From the NCBI GenBank assembly GCA_035513215.1, contig DATKCK010000111.1:1-36156 (forward strand): a DNA stretch of 36,156 nucleotides. Reading direction: 5' to 3'. This DNA comes from DATCZB01 sp035513215 (GTDB lineage: Bacteria > Pseudomonadota > Gammaproteobacteria > Steroidobacterales > Rariloculaceae). Position numbers and translations under genes: made by a program. Each line of letters starts with the position of its first letter. The stretch's first letter is position 1. Positions 1 to 6,114 of the stretch are shown piece after piece. The notes below the pieces were generated by a model that saw only the letters and a program-made list of their open reading frames with translations, was not told the origin of the DNA and did not search any database.

Positions 1-137
1 TGGTGCAGGCAGCGTCCTGACTCCGCAAGGGGAAACCAAGCCAGAGAACGATAGCGAATGCGAAGACGCAGCGAACGAAGACTCGCTGCCGAAACGCTAT
101 TGCCTATTGACAGGCGGAGGCCTCATAAGTGTTAGGT
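1..137 (-). other. Partial integron attC recombination site of the higBA cassette
   Basis: Read on the - strand, ACCTAAC at 137-131 fits the R'' core consensus RYYYAAC and overlaps the higA stop codon, as cassette attC sites commonly do. The sequence beyond it has imperfect complementary blocks typical of a large attC, for example GCAGCGA with TCGCTGC, and TAGCG with CGCTA. The matching R' core (GTTRRRY) is not in the window, so the site continues past the left edge. The assignment rests on the core, its position after a cassette gene, and the complete attC at 802-906. Confidence 0.6.
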
Positions 138-443
138 GGCACTGAGCGGGCGTATCCGCCGCACATCTTCCCGTATCGCCTTACCGGCCTCCCACAGATC
201 CACGGCCCGCTGTGAATTCAGCCAAAACTCGGGGCTGTTACCGAAAAGCCGGGACAGTCGGAGTGCCATCTCGGGACTCACTGCCCGCCGCTCTCGCAAG
301 AGCTCGTTGACTGACTGACGTGATACGCCGATGGCCTCTGCCAATCCACTCACCGTCAAATCGTAGTCTGGCAAAAAATCCTCCCTCAGCATCTCTCCCG
401 GATGCGTCGGGCGACGCTTGATACCTGTGTTTGCAATACTCAT
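132..443 (-). CDS. higA: HigA-type antitoxin, XRE-family HTH protein
   Basis: Antitoxin of a HigBA type II toxin-antitoxin pair; it neutralises HigB by direct binding and usually represses its own promoter. The 103-residue protein has the family layout: a short N-terminal tail with the THPGEML motif (about residues 13-19), a helix-turn-helix around residues 30-55 (LAEAIGVSRQSVNELL), then the conserved segment LRLSRLFGNSPEFWLN. It lies 15 bp downstream of higB in the same orientation; the toxin-first order is characteristic of higBA. The stop codon overlaps the R'' core of an attC site, so the pair is an integron gene cassette. Toxin-antitoxin cassettes are well known in chromosomal integrons. 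A likely operator for this protein is the palindrome at 758-767. Confidence 0.93.
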   Translation of the reverse strand: MSIANTGIKRRPTHPGEMLREDFLPDYDLTVSGLAEAIGVSRQSVNELLRERRAVSPEMALRLSRLFGNSPEFWLNSQRAVDLWEAGKAIREDVRRIRPLSAT

Positions 444-458
444 CCTGCTCTCCGCCGA

Positions 459-740
459 CTAGTGGTAATCGCAGACCTCAACGTCATATGCATCACCATC
501 CTCAAAGCGAAAACATATCCGCCACTGATCATTGATCGAAATCGAGTGCTGGCCTTTCCGATCACCCTCCAACGCATGGAATCGATTTCCCGGCGGCGTC
601 CGTAGGTCTCCGAGTGTGGCAGCGAGATCCACATACTCGAGCTTCCTTGCCGCCCGTTTCGCGACATCTGCCGGGAAGCGCTTCGCCTTACCTGTCTCGT
701 AGAGGTCTTTCGTGCGCTTGTCCGCAAACCTCTTGATCAC
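459..740 (-). CDS. higB: HigB-type toxin, RelE/ParE superfamily mRNA interferase
   Basis: Toxin of the HigBA pair; family members cleave mRNA on the ribosome. The 93-residue protein begins with the typical MIKRFADK and shows the family landmarks: PADVAKRAARKLEYVD, a PPGNRFHALEGDRKGQ segment, SISINDQWRICFRFEDG, and the C-terminal DVEVCDYH. The length matches the family (about 92). The start codon is GTG. A sigma-70-like promoter ends only 7 bp before it, so translation may be leaderless or nearly so. higA follows after 15 bp. The gene lies between two attC sites and is therefore read as the first gene of the second cassette counted from the integrase end. Confidence 0.93.
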   Translation of the reverse strand: MIKRFADKRTKDLYETGKAKRFPADVAKRAARKLEYVDLAATLGDLRTPPGNRFHALEGDRKGQHSISINDQWRICFRFEDGDAYDVEVCDYH

Positions 741-747
741 GTCTCAA

Positions 748-776
748 ACTGTAACTAGTCACGTGACAGGCGTCAA
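748..776 (-). promoter_or_regulatory. Candidate sigma-70 promoter for higBA inside the cassette
   Basis: On the - strand a -35 hexamer TTGACG (776-771) and a -10 hexamer TACAGT (753-748) are separated by exactly 17 bp. The predicted start point is within a few bases of the higB GTG at 740. Most integron cassettes lack promoters, but toxin-antitoxin cassettes usually carry their own, so this fits the gene it precedes. No transcription data are available. Confidence 0.65.
758..767. promoter_or_regulatory. Perfect palindrome, probable HigA operator
   Basis: GTCACGTGAC is a perfect 10-bp palindrome lying inside the 17-bp spacer between the -35 and -10 hexamers of the higBA promoter. A dimeric HTH antitoxin bound here would block RNA polymerase, as is known for HigA-type autoregulation. 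The link to this HigA is inferred from position alone. Confidence 0.5.
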
Positions 777-801
777 GTCTCGCGAAGCCGTGTGACGTGC
801 C

Positions 802-906
802 GCCTAACGCCTGGGATGAGCTGCAGGCGAAATCGGCGCGCCCTTTGCTCTTCCTCTTGCAAAGGGCGTGTCGCTTTTGACTGTCAGCTCCATCCCTTTG
901 TTAGGC
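802..906 (-). other. Complete integron attC site (59-base element)
   Basis: On the - strand the site starts with R'' GCCTAAC (906-900) and ends with R' GTTAGGC (808-802). Next to the cores, GGGATGGAGCTG pairs with CAGCTCATCCC leaving one unpaired G, the extrahelical base that attC sites use for strand choice. Further in, CGCCCTTTGC pairs with GCAAAGGGCG. Core sequence, arm pairing and length (105 bp) all agree with attC. It lies 1 bp after the stop codon of the lipoprotein cassette gene and before higBA, so it separates the two cassettes. Confidence 0.92.
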
Positions 907-907
907 G

Positions 908-1393
908 TCACTGGTCCAGACCTTCGATTACGCACGCCACATCTTGGGTCGGAATCTCCACGAACTGCTCCGTGCCCAACTCGTATCGCTTCGCCCACAT
1001 GACATCGCTCTGCTGGGCTTTCCCTTCTTCGAGCTGCACGACCGCAACGATCTTGTAGTCATGTGTGTTGTTGCTTTCGCAAGTGTAGTACATGAGATGA
1101 TATTTAGGCCGCAGCTCCGAAACAGGAAAGTCGTCTGTGATTCGATAAGTGGGGCGCCCACTGGGATCGCGCCCCTCTAATCGCGCGCCATACACGTGCC
1201 TTATCGTCCCATCGGTGTCTTCGAGAAATCCTATCGAATAGTCACAGGCTCTTTCACTTCCAAGCTCGTTGGCTACGCATGCTCCCTGTTGAGCGATCAG
1301 TCCTAGTGGGACAGGCGGAAGCGTGTGCCCAACGAACGACTGTGAGCACGCGACTACTGGTACCAAGCACGCGACGAAGCATAGGTGTTTCAT
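908..1393 (-). CDS. Integron cassette gene, predicted lipoprotein of unknown function
   Basis: A 161-residue protein that I do not recognise. It begins MKHLCFVACLVPVVACSQ, a short signal peptide ending in a lipobox (VVAC), so it is probably a lipid-anchored envelope protein. The mature part has three further cysteines and a mixed composition with no motif I can name. It occupies the first cassette: the attI-like core ends 6 bp before the ATG and the attC begins 1 bp after the stop. No Shine-Dalgarno sequence precedes the ATG, so expression probably depends on sequences in the attI/integrase region. An in-frame extension back to a GTG at 1468 would read through the attI core. I chose the ATG because it starts a clean lipoprotein signal. 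Confidence 0.75.
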   Translation of the reverse strand: MKHLCFVACLVPVVACSQSFVGHTLPPVPLGLIAQQGACVANELGSERACDYSIGFLEDTDGTIRHVYGARLEGRDPSGRPTYRITDDFPVSELRPKYHLMYYTCESNNTHDYKIVAVVQLEEGKAQQSDVMWAKRYELGTEQFVEIPTQDVACVIEGLDQ

Positions 1394-1399
1394 AGTGAC

Positions 1400-1406
1400 G
1401 CCTAAC
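1400..1406 (-). other. attI-like core site joining integrase region and first cassette
   Basis: GTTAGGC on the - strand (1406-1400) fits the GTTRRRY core. It sits immediately upstream of the first cassette gene and between it and the divergent integrase remnant, which is where attI lies in integrons. It has no matching RYYYAAC partner with attC-like arms on its integrase side, so attI is more likely than attC. A second GTTAGG lies at 1438-1433. The extent of attI cannot be fixed from sequence alone. Confidence 0.6.
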
Positions 1407-1425
1407 AAAGAGTAGACGCAAAAAT

Positions 1426-1618
1426 TACGTGTCCTAACACGTAAGTTTTCCACATATATCACCACCACCCCATGCTGCCCAGCTCCGGTCGAAAATTACT
1501 CCCATCGCCCCACCCAGCCAACTACTCGTCGATAGATCAACGCCTTACGACCAGAGTTTCTCCCAATCGACCCTGGTCGAGCGCAGAAATACGGAAAACA
1601 TACGTGATTAGACACGTA
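1426..1618. repeat. 193-bp segment bounded by 26-bp imperfect inverted repeats (MITE-like)
   Basis: The 26 bases at 1426-1451 match the reverse complement of 1593-1618 at 22 of 26 positions without gaps. Both begin TACGTGTC and end GTTTTCC. Each copy is also an internal palindrome (ACGTGT-N4-ACACGT at 1427-1442; TACGTG-N6-CACGTA at 1601-1618). The ends could be read as TA-flanked termini. The segment contains no credible gene. It lies between the attI core and the integrase start, so it may be a miniature inverted-repeat element inserted there or a control region of the integrase. It also holds a smaller inverted repeat, TCGACC-CT-GGTCGA, at 1567-1580. Confidence 0.5.
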
Positions 1619-1675
1619 CGGCGAGACGGCTTGGCTGCCAGACTCGACCTCGGTTTCCTCGGATCGTCAAAGAGC

Positions 1676-2028
1676 ATGAACGTCACCGCCCGAGGCCGTT
1701 CGCCGCTTCTGACACTGGTGCGGGGCGCGATCCGCGTGCGTCATTTCAGCATGCGCACGGAACAAGCCTACATCCACTGGATCGTTCGCTTCATTCGCTT
1801 CCACGATTGCCGCCACCCGAAAGACATGGGAGAAGTCGAAGTAGCAGCGTTTCTGACGCACCTGGCTGTCAATCGCAGGGTCGCGGCGAGCACGCAGAAC
1901 CAGGCCTTGAACGCGCTGCTCTTTCTGTACAAGTCGGTGCTCCGACTCAGATCTACACCCACGTTCTCAATCGAGGCGGCTCTGCCGTCTTGAGCCCGCT
2001 CGGAGCCGTCCTCAAGAAGCAAGACTGA
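1676..2028 (+). pseudogene. intI: Integron integrase remnant with large internal deletion
   Basis: The first 90 codons encode a clear IntI N-terminal SAM-like domain: MRTEQAYIHWIVRFIRFH, then GEVEVAAFLTHLAV, then AASTQNQALNALLFLYKSVL. At about 1945 the reading frame shifts and the sequence jumps to the extreme C-terminus of the family, TQIYTHVLNRGG, ending at a TGA at 2026-2028. Compared with a usual length of about 320 residues, roughly 200 codons are missing, including the catalytic Arg, Lys, His and second Arg; only the region of the Tyr nucleophile (QIYTHV) remains, out of frame. The gene is divergent from the cassettes, the normal integron arrangement. The start at 1676 matches the usual IntI N-terminus; upstream in-frame sequence shows no homology. 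Inactive beyond reasonable doubt. Confidence 0.9.
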
Positions 2029-2715
2029 CTACGGCTCCTCGTACTTCTTTCGCATATAGGCAAGAGCCCCGAAAACGACAACGAGCAGTACGATCGGCAG
2101 CGCGAGATAGAAGAGCAGCTCGTTCACCTGATCCGCATGCACGAGACCCGCGCCGAGAAAGCTGTAAATCGCGGCACCGGGTACGGCGCTGACGGCGGTG
2201 ATCAGCGTAATTCTGACGATCGACGAGCTCGTTGTCGCAAGCGCGATATTCTGCACGAGATAGGGGACCACGACGGTGAACCGCATGATGACGATCACGA
2301 GATTTCGGTGCCTGTCGGCGTGCACGATGAGTCGCTTGAGACGCGGATGCTCGTCGAGGGATCGCTGCATGCCGGTGAAGACGTAACGCGCCGACACTGT
2401 CGATGCGACGCAGCCGAGCACGATGCCGGCAAGCGCGACGCCCGTGCCGACATAGGCCCCGTAAAGGGCTCCGCCGAGTATGTTGAGCGGAATCAGCAAC
2501 GGCACGAAAAAGAAGGCGCAAAGCCCGTACGCCATGACGATCCCGACATAGCCGAAAACGCCGAGCCCCAGGACCGACGACTCGATCGCCGAGCCGAAGG
2601 CTGCCGACGCCTCTTCCGACACAACGAGCTCGCGAAACACGATGAGCAGAATATTGAGCGCGATCAGGAGGTAGATCGGGTTGATTCGCTTCACGGCGCG
2701 CATTATCGCAGCCAA
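2029..2715 (-). CDS. TVP38/TMEM64 (VTT/SNARE-associated, DedA-like) membrane protein
   Basis: A 228-residue inner-membrane protein with about six hydrophobic segments (around residues 12-28, 50-70, 70-90, 90-108, 167-190 and 198-220). The central FVPLLIPLNILGGALYGAYVG and the following small-residue-rich segment match the VTT domain, as does MRFTVVVPYLVQNIAL later on. The family is linked to lipid scrambling and membrane homeostasis; the substrate of this member is unknown. Its stop codon directly abuts the stop of the integrase remnant (2028/2029), so the integron arm joins the core chromosome here. An alternative start at codon 5 (2703) would shorten it by four residues. Confidence 0.85.
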   Translation of the reverse strand: MAAIMRAVKRINPIYLLIALNILLIVFRELVVSEEASAAFGSAIESSVLGLGVFGYVGIVMAYGLCAFFFVPLLIPLNILGGALYGAYVGTGVALAGIVLGCVASTVSARYVFTGMQRSLDEHPRLKRLIVHADRHRNLVIVIMRFTVVVPYLVQNIALATTSSSIVRITLITAVSAVPGAAIYSFLGAGLVHADQVNELLFYLALPIVLLVVVFGALAYMRKKYEEP

Positions 2716-2789
2716 CCCCTCGGCGGCCGCCTGACGGTTCGCATTTTCGGTATATTCGCGAGAGACTCACGACTTGCGCGGAGCCTCGC

Positions 2790-3344
2790 ATGGGCCATCG
2801 GTTGAGCAGGATCTACACGCGGACGGGCGACGACGGCACGACGGGGCTGCCGGGCGGCGGACGCGTCGCCAAGCACGACCTTCGCGTCGAAGCCTTCGGC
2901 ACGGTCGACGAGACCTCGTCCGCGGTTGCGCTCGTGCTTGCGGAACCGAGCGTTCCCGAGGGCATCCGCGCCGTCTTGCTCGAGGTCCAGAACGATCTCT
3001 TCGAAGTAGGCGCCGAGCTGTCGATGCCGGAGTACGATGGCGTCGATGCGGCGAGTGTCCGCCGCCTCGAGGAAGCGCTCGATGCGCTGAACGCCGGCCT
3101 GCCGCCTCTGAAAGAGTTCGTGCTGCCGGGCGGCGACCGCGCGGCAGCGGCCTGCCATCTCGCGCGAACGGTCTGCCGCCGCGCCGAGCGCCGTGCCTTC
3201 GAGCTCGCCGGCCGCGACAAGGTCGGCCCGGAGCTGCTGCGCTACCTGAACCGGCTCTCGGACCTGCTTTTCGTCGTTGCGCGCGCGCTAGCGCGCCGCG
3301 ACGGCGGCAGCGAGCTGCTCTGGCGAAAGAAAGACGCGACCTAA
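2790..3344 (+). CDS. Cob(I)yrinic acid a,c-diamide adenosyltransferase, PduO type
   Basis: A 184-residue ATP:cob(I)alamin adenosyltransferase that transfers adenosyl from ATP to cob(I)alamin, making coenzyme B12. The N-terminus has the ATP-binding signature TRTGDDGTTGLPGGGRV followed by VEAFGTVDETSS. The C-terminal part has FVLPGGDRAAAACHLARTVCRRAER and the closing LNRLSDLLFVVAR, all typical of PduO/MMAB proteins. A GGAG Shine-Dalgarno sits 6 bp before the ATG. No other cobalamin gene is nearby and no cobalamin riboswitch is apparent in the 74-bp divergent gap from the VTT gene. The stop codon overlaps that of the convergent ampE-like gene. Confidence 0.92.
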   Translation: MGHRLSRIYTRTGDDGTTGLPGGGRVAKHDLRVEAFGTVDETSSAVALVLAEPSVPEGIRAVLLEVQNDLFEVGAELSMPEYDGVDAASVRRLEEALDALNAGLPPLKEFVLPGGDRAAAACHLARTVCRRAERRAFELAGRDKVGPELLRYLNRLSDLLFVVARALARRDGGSELLWRKKDAT

Positions 3345-4264
3345 AGCGCCCAGCCGAAGATCGTCAGCACCGCGATCACGATGACCCAGAGGAACACCGT
3401 GCGGTGGACGATTCGCATCGAGTTGCGCGCCGCGGCGCTCGAGTTCGCGGGCTCGTCCCCGTCAAGTTTCGCTTCCTGCGAAACTTGACGCAGGTACCCT
3501 GTCATCGCCGCCTTGCCGACGCGCGCGACGAGCATGTCGTTGCGCACGTCGATCGGCACGCCCACGGTTGCAAGCTCGCCGCGCCAGGAATTCATCGCGT
3601 CGTCAAAGCTGCCGGCCAGCGCGAAGCCGAGCATGGCGAGCCTCGCGGGAATCCATTTGAGCACGCCGTAGATCGCCTCGATCGCGATGAGCACGGCGTC
3701 GCCTTCGTTCTCGCCGCGCAAATGCCGGAACACGACGCGGCGGCGCAAGAGGTCGCTGACGCGAAAAATCCAGGCGCCGACGGGGCCGAGCACGACGAAC
3801 CAGAAGATGACGCCGAAGATCCGGTTGATCGACTGCACGAAGATCGCGTCCTCGACGACCTCGATGTCGTTGCCGCGCGGCCGTTCGGCTTCCGACATCT
3901 CGAACAGCACGCGCTCGGCCGCCTCGTCGTCGCCACTGTCGCGCGCCTGGCAGAACTCGTCGACCTCGCTGCCGAGATCGCGCGGCCCGAGGCAAAAGAA
4001 AACGATCAGCACGGCGAAGCTCAGATAGGCAAGGTCCCAGACGATCTCGGGCCCCTGCAGGCTCCGGCTCACGAGATAGACGGGCAGCGCGGGCACGGCC
4101 AGGATCCCGATCAGGCCGGGATAGATCGCCCAGCGTGGCCAGTCCGCGATGAGCGTGAGTCCCGCGTCGTAGTAGCGATCGAACCAGCGCAGCTCCCGCA
4201 GATGCAGGATCGCCGTCGCGAGTTGCTCGAGCACGAGGCCGAGCGCGAGCGCGATGAGGGTCAC
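3341..4264 (-). CDS. ampE: AmpE-like regulatory signalling membrane protein
   Basis: A 307-residue integral membrane protein starting MTLIALALGLVLEQL, with further hydrophobic segments around residues 48-66, 78-92, 150-170 and at the C-terminus (VFLWVIVIAVLTIFGWAL). Family features include the acidic region after residue 95, FVQSINRIFGVIFWFVVLGP, and the cytoplasmic stretch IYGVLKWIPARLAMLGFALAGSF. It is distantly related to CobD/CbiB. It is encoded 3 bp downstream of ampD, reproducing the classic ampDE operon of enterobacteria, where AmpE is an inner-membrane partner of unsettled function. The closeness of an adenosyltransferase gene makes a CbiB role thinkable, but the ampD linkage and sequence favour AmpE. 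A strong hairpin lies inside its coding sequence at 3461-3489. Confidence 0.87.
   Translation of the reverse strand: MTLIALALGLVLEQLATAILHLRELRWFDRYYDAGLTLIADWPRWAIYPGLIGILAVPALPVYLVSRSLQGPEIVWDLAYLSFAVLIVFFCLGPRDLGSEVDEFCQARDSGDDEAAERVLFEMSEAERPRGNDIEVVEDAIFVQSINRIFGVIFWFVVLGPVGAWIFRVSDLLRRRVVFRHLRGENEGDAVLIAIEAIYGVLKWIPARLAMLGFALAGSFDDAMNSWRGELATVGVPIDVRNDMLVARVGKAAMTGYLRQVSQEAKLDGDEPANSSAAARNSMRIVHRTVFLWVIVIAVLTIFGWAL
3461..3489. repeat. Perfect 12-bp-arm hairpin inside the ampE-like coding sequence
   Basis: GTCAAGTTTCGC at 3461-3472 and GCGAAACTTGAC at 3478-3489 are perfect reverse complements with a 5-base loop. The sequence encodes part of the cytoplasmic C-terminal region (VSQEAKLDG on the - strand). 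No T-tract follows on either strand, so it does not look like a standard terminator. I saw no second copy in the window. Confidence 0.6.
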
Positions 4265-4267
4265 GGT

Positions 4268-4834
4268 TCAGGCCTCCGATTCACGAAGCGCGCGCCTGAA
4301 GCGGGGCCAGTCGAAGGCGGGGCCGGGATCGGTCTTGCGTCCCGGCGCGATGTGCTCGTGTCCCACGATATCGGCGTCACGCAGGAAAGCATAGGTGCGG
4401 CGCAATGCGGCAACAAGTGTCGTGAGCCGCTCGTACTGCGCATCCGCGTACGCTACGTCGTCGGCGCCCTCGAGCTCGATACCGATCGAGAAGTCGTTGC
4501 AGGCCGCGCGGCCGCAATGGCTCGACTCGCCGGCATGCCAGGCGCGCGCCGTGAACGGCACGTACTGCCTGAGCTCGCCGTCGCGCCGGACGAGCACGTG
4601 CGCCGAGACCTTCAGGTGCGCTATCGCGGCGAAATACTCGTGAACGCCGGCCGGCAGCGTGTTGGTGAATAATCGATCGATCCAGGGGCCGCCGAACTCG
4701 CCGGGCGGCAGGCTGATGCTGTGCACGACTATCAGTGACGCCTCGCAGCCGGGCGGGCGCTCGTCGCAGTTCGGCGACTCGATGCGGGTCACGCCTTCGA
4801 GCCAGCCGCCATCGATAATCAGTTCCTTGCCCAA
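4268..4834 (-). CDS. ampD: 1,6-anhydro-N-acetylmuramyl-L-alanine amidase AmpD
   Basis: Cytoplasmic zinc amidase of peptidoglycan recycling; it cleaves the stem peptide from anhydro-MurNAc and so controls ampC-inducing muropeptide levels where AmpR is present. The protein has the signatures LPPGEFGGPWIDRLFT, AHLKVSAHVLVRRDGE, AWHAGESSHCGR, NDFSIGIELEG and GHEHIAPGRKTDPGPAFDW. Zinc ligands are expected at the His after IVV, the His of GHEH and the Asp of KTDPG. The start is uncertain: no ATG or GTG is in frame before the divergent rsmE. I take the TTG at 4834, which gives 188 residues against about 183 in E. coli and places GGWLEG where the family has its N-terminus. ampE follows after 3 bp. 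Confidence 0.9.
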   Translation of the reverse strand: MGKELIIDGGWLEGVTRIESPNCDERPPGCEASLIVVHSISLPPGEFGGPWIDRLFTNTLPAGVHEYFAAIAHLKVSAHVLVRRDGELRQYVPFTARAWHAGESSHCGRAACNDFSIGIELEGADDVAYADAQYERLTTLVAALRRTYAFLRDADIVGHEHIAPGRKTDPGPAFDWPRFRRALRESEA

Positions 4835-4870
4835 GCTGCTAGAGTAAACGATCGCCTGGATTTCTTCGCC

Positions 4871-5635
4871 ATGCCCGGATTCCGCAAACCCGCGCGCCTT
4901 TTCGTCGACGCGCCACTCGAAGCGACCACGCTCGCGCTCGACGCCGATCAGGCCCACTATCTGGGGCGCGTGCTGCGTTGCCGAGCGGGCGACGCGATCG
5001 TCGTATTCAACGCGAGGGGACGCGAGCGCAGCGCCGTCATCGACTCGCTCGGGAAATCGAGGCCGAGCATCACGCTCGGCCCGGCCGTCGCACCGCTGCC
5101 CGAGCCTGCAACACCGATCCTGCTGCTTCAGGCGCTCGTCAAGTCCGACGCGATGGACCTGATCGTGCAGAAGGCAACGGAGCTCGGCGTCGACACGATC
5201 TACGCCGCGCACACCGAGTTCGGTGTCGTGCGCCTCGACGCCGAGCGCAGCGAGCGCAGGATCGGTCACTGGCGCCGCATCGCGGCGAGCGCCTGCGAGC
5301 AGAGCGGCAGGCACCGTCCGCCCCTGCTTCACGTCTTCGCGTCCCTCGACGAGGCGATCGATGCCCTGCCCGGCGGCTACGAGAAGATCGCCTTCGACGT
5401 CGGCACCAGGGGGCTGCTTGCTCCGCGCGGGACCCCGACGCCCGATGGAAGCCCGGGCTTATGCCTGGCCGTCGGCCCCGAAGGCGGCTTCAGCCCCGAC
5501 GAGATCGAGCTGCTCGAGGCGCGCGGATTCGCGTTGCGGTCGCTGGGCCCGCGTACGCTGCGCGCCGAGACGGCCGCAATCGCGGCGCTCGCCTGCGCGC
5601 AGCTCATCGGCGGCGATCTCGGCGCCCGCGGCTAG
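4871..5635 (+). CDS. rsmE: 16S rRNA (uracil-1498-N3)-methyltransferase RsmE
   Basis: A 254-residue SPOUT methyltransferase that methylates U1498 of 16S rRNA using S-adenosylmethionine. The N-terminal PUA-like part contains QAHYLGRVLRCRAGD and VVFNARG. The trefoil-knot part contains LVQKATELGV-type sequence (LIVQKATELGVD), SACEQSGRHRPP, the cofactor loop LAVGPEGGFSPDE, and LGPRTLRAETA near the C-terminus. Length fits the family (about 243 in E. coli). It is divergent from ampD, with only 36 bp between the chosen starts, so the two promoters must overlap. Its stop overlaps that of the convergent chpC-like gene. Confidence 0.95.
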   Translation: MPGFRKPARLFVDAPLEATTLALDADQAHYLGRVLRCRAGDAIVVFNARGRERSAVIDSLGKSRPSITLGPAVAPLPEPATPILLLQALVKSDAMDLIVQKATELGVDTIYAAHTEFGVVRLDAERSERRIGHWRRIAASACEQSGRHRPPLLHVFASLDEAIDALPGGYEKIAFDVGTRGLLAPRGTPTPDGSPGLCLAVGPEGGFSPDEIELLEARGFALRSLGPRTLRAETAAIAALACAQLIGGDLGARG

Positions 5636-6114
5636 GCAGCCGACGCGAGGTCGGCCAGGCGCTGCTCGATCGCCTCGAGATCGGGAATCAGCGGAAACTC
5701 GTGAATCATGCGCACACGGCAGAGCATCGGCTGCCCGGCCGGCGGTGGCGTCTCGCTGTCGACGGTCAGCACGTCGCGGTTGACGCGGACGAGCTGCGGA
5801 AAGCCCTGCGTCAGGATCCCGTAGAAGGCGGGTTTGAGCCTCGAGCCAAGCGCATGAAAGATCACGATGCGCGAGCGCGACCCGCGCCGTCCGGTCTGGG
5901 TCTCGTCTTGCCGGCGCGAGTCGTCGAGCGTGATCACGGGGACGCGGCGGCCGTTCCAGTCGACGGTGCCGAGGAGCCAGTCGGGCGCGCCGGCGTCGTC
6001 GCGCTTCTCGGTATCGGCAAAGGCGATAACCTCCGCGACGCACATGCGCGGCACGAGGATCCGCTCGTTGCGCAGCGGAATCAGCAGGCTGTAAAGCTCG
6101 TTCGGCGCGCTCAC
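5632..6114 (-). CDS. chpC: ChpC-like CheW-domain adaptor of the Pil-Chp system
   Basis: A 160-residue single CheW domain protein. Recognisable parts are LIPLRNERILVPRMCVAEV, PDWLLGTVDWNGRRVPVITLDD and the hydrophobic strand RIVIFHALG. CheW-type adaptors couple chemoreceptors to the CheA-type kinase. It overlaps the end of chpA by 4 bp (ATGA), so it is the last gene of the operon. In Pseudomonas aeruginosa the second adaptor gene after chpA-chpB is chpC, which is the position and size match; here chpB is missing. The family assignment is firm, the orthology to ChpC is inferred from position. Confidence 0.82.
   Translation of the reverse strand: MSAPNELYSLLIPLRNERILVPRMCVAEVIAFADTEKRDDAGAPDWLLGTVDWNGRRVPVITLDDSRRQDETQTGRRGSRSRIVIFHALGSRLKPAFYGILTQGFPQLVRVNRDVLTVDSETPPPAGQPMLCRVRMIHEFPLIPDLEAIEQRLADLASAA

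Noticed and set aside
804..998. 64-residue open frame on the - strand upstream of higB
   Set aside because: It is the translation of the attC site and the end of the neighbouring cassette; its sequence is explained by the attC arms.
1472..1675. Upstream extension of the integrase frame
   Set aside because: No IntI homology; it contains the inverted-repeat segment and attI region.
2774..4672. 632-codon open frame on the + strand
   Set aside because: Runs antisense or out of frame through the adenosyltransferase, ampE-like and ampD genes; Arg/Ala/Gly-rich composition typical of spurious frames in GC-rich DNA.
4835..5332. N-terminal extension of the ampD frame
   Set aside because: Antisense to rsmE with no homology to AmpD.
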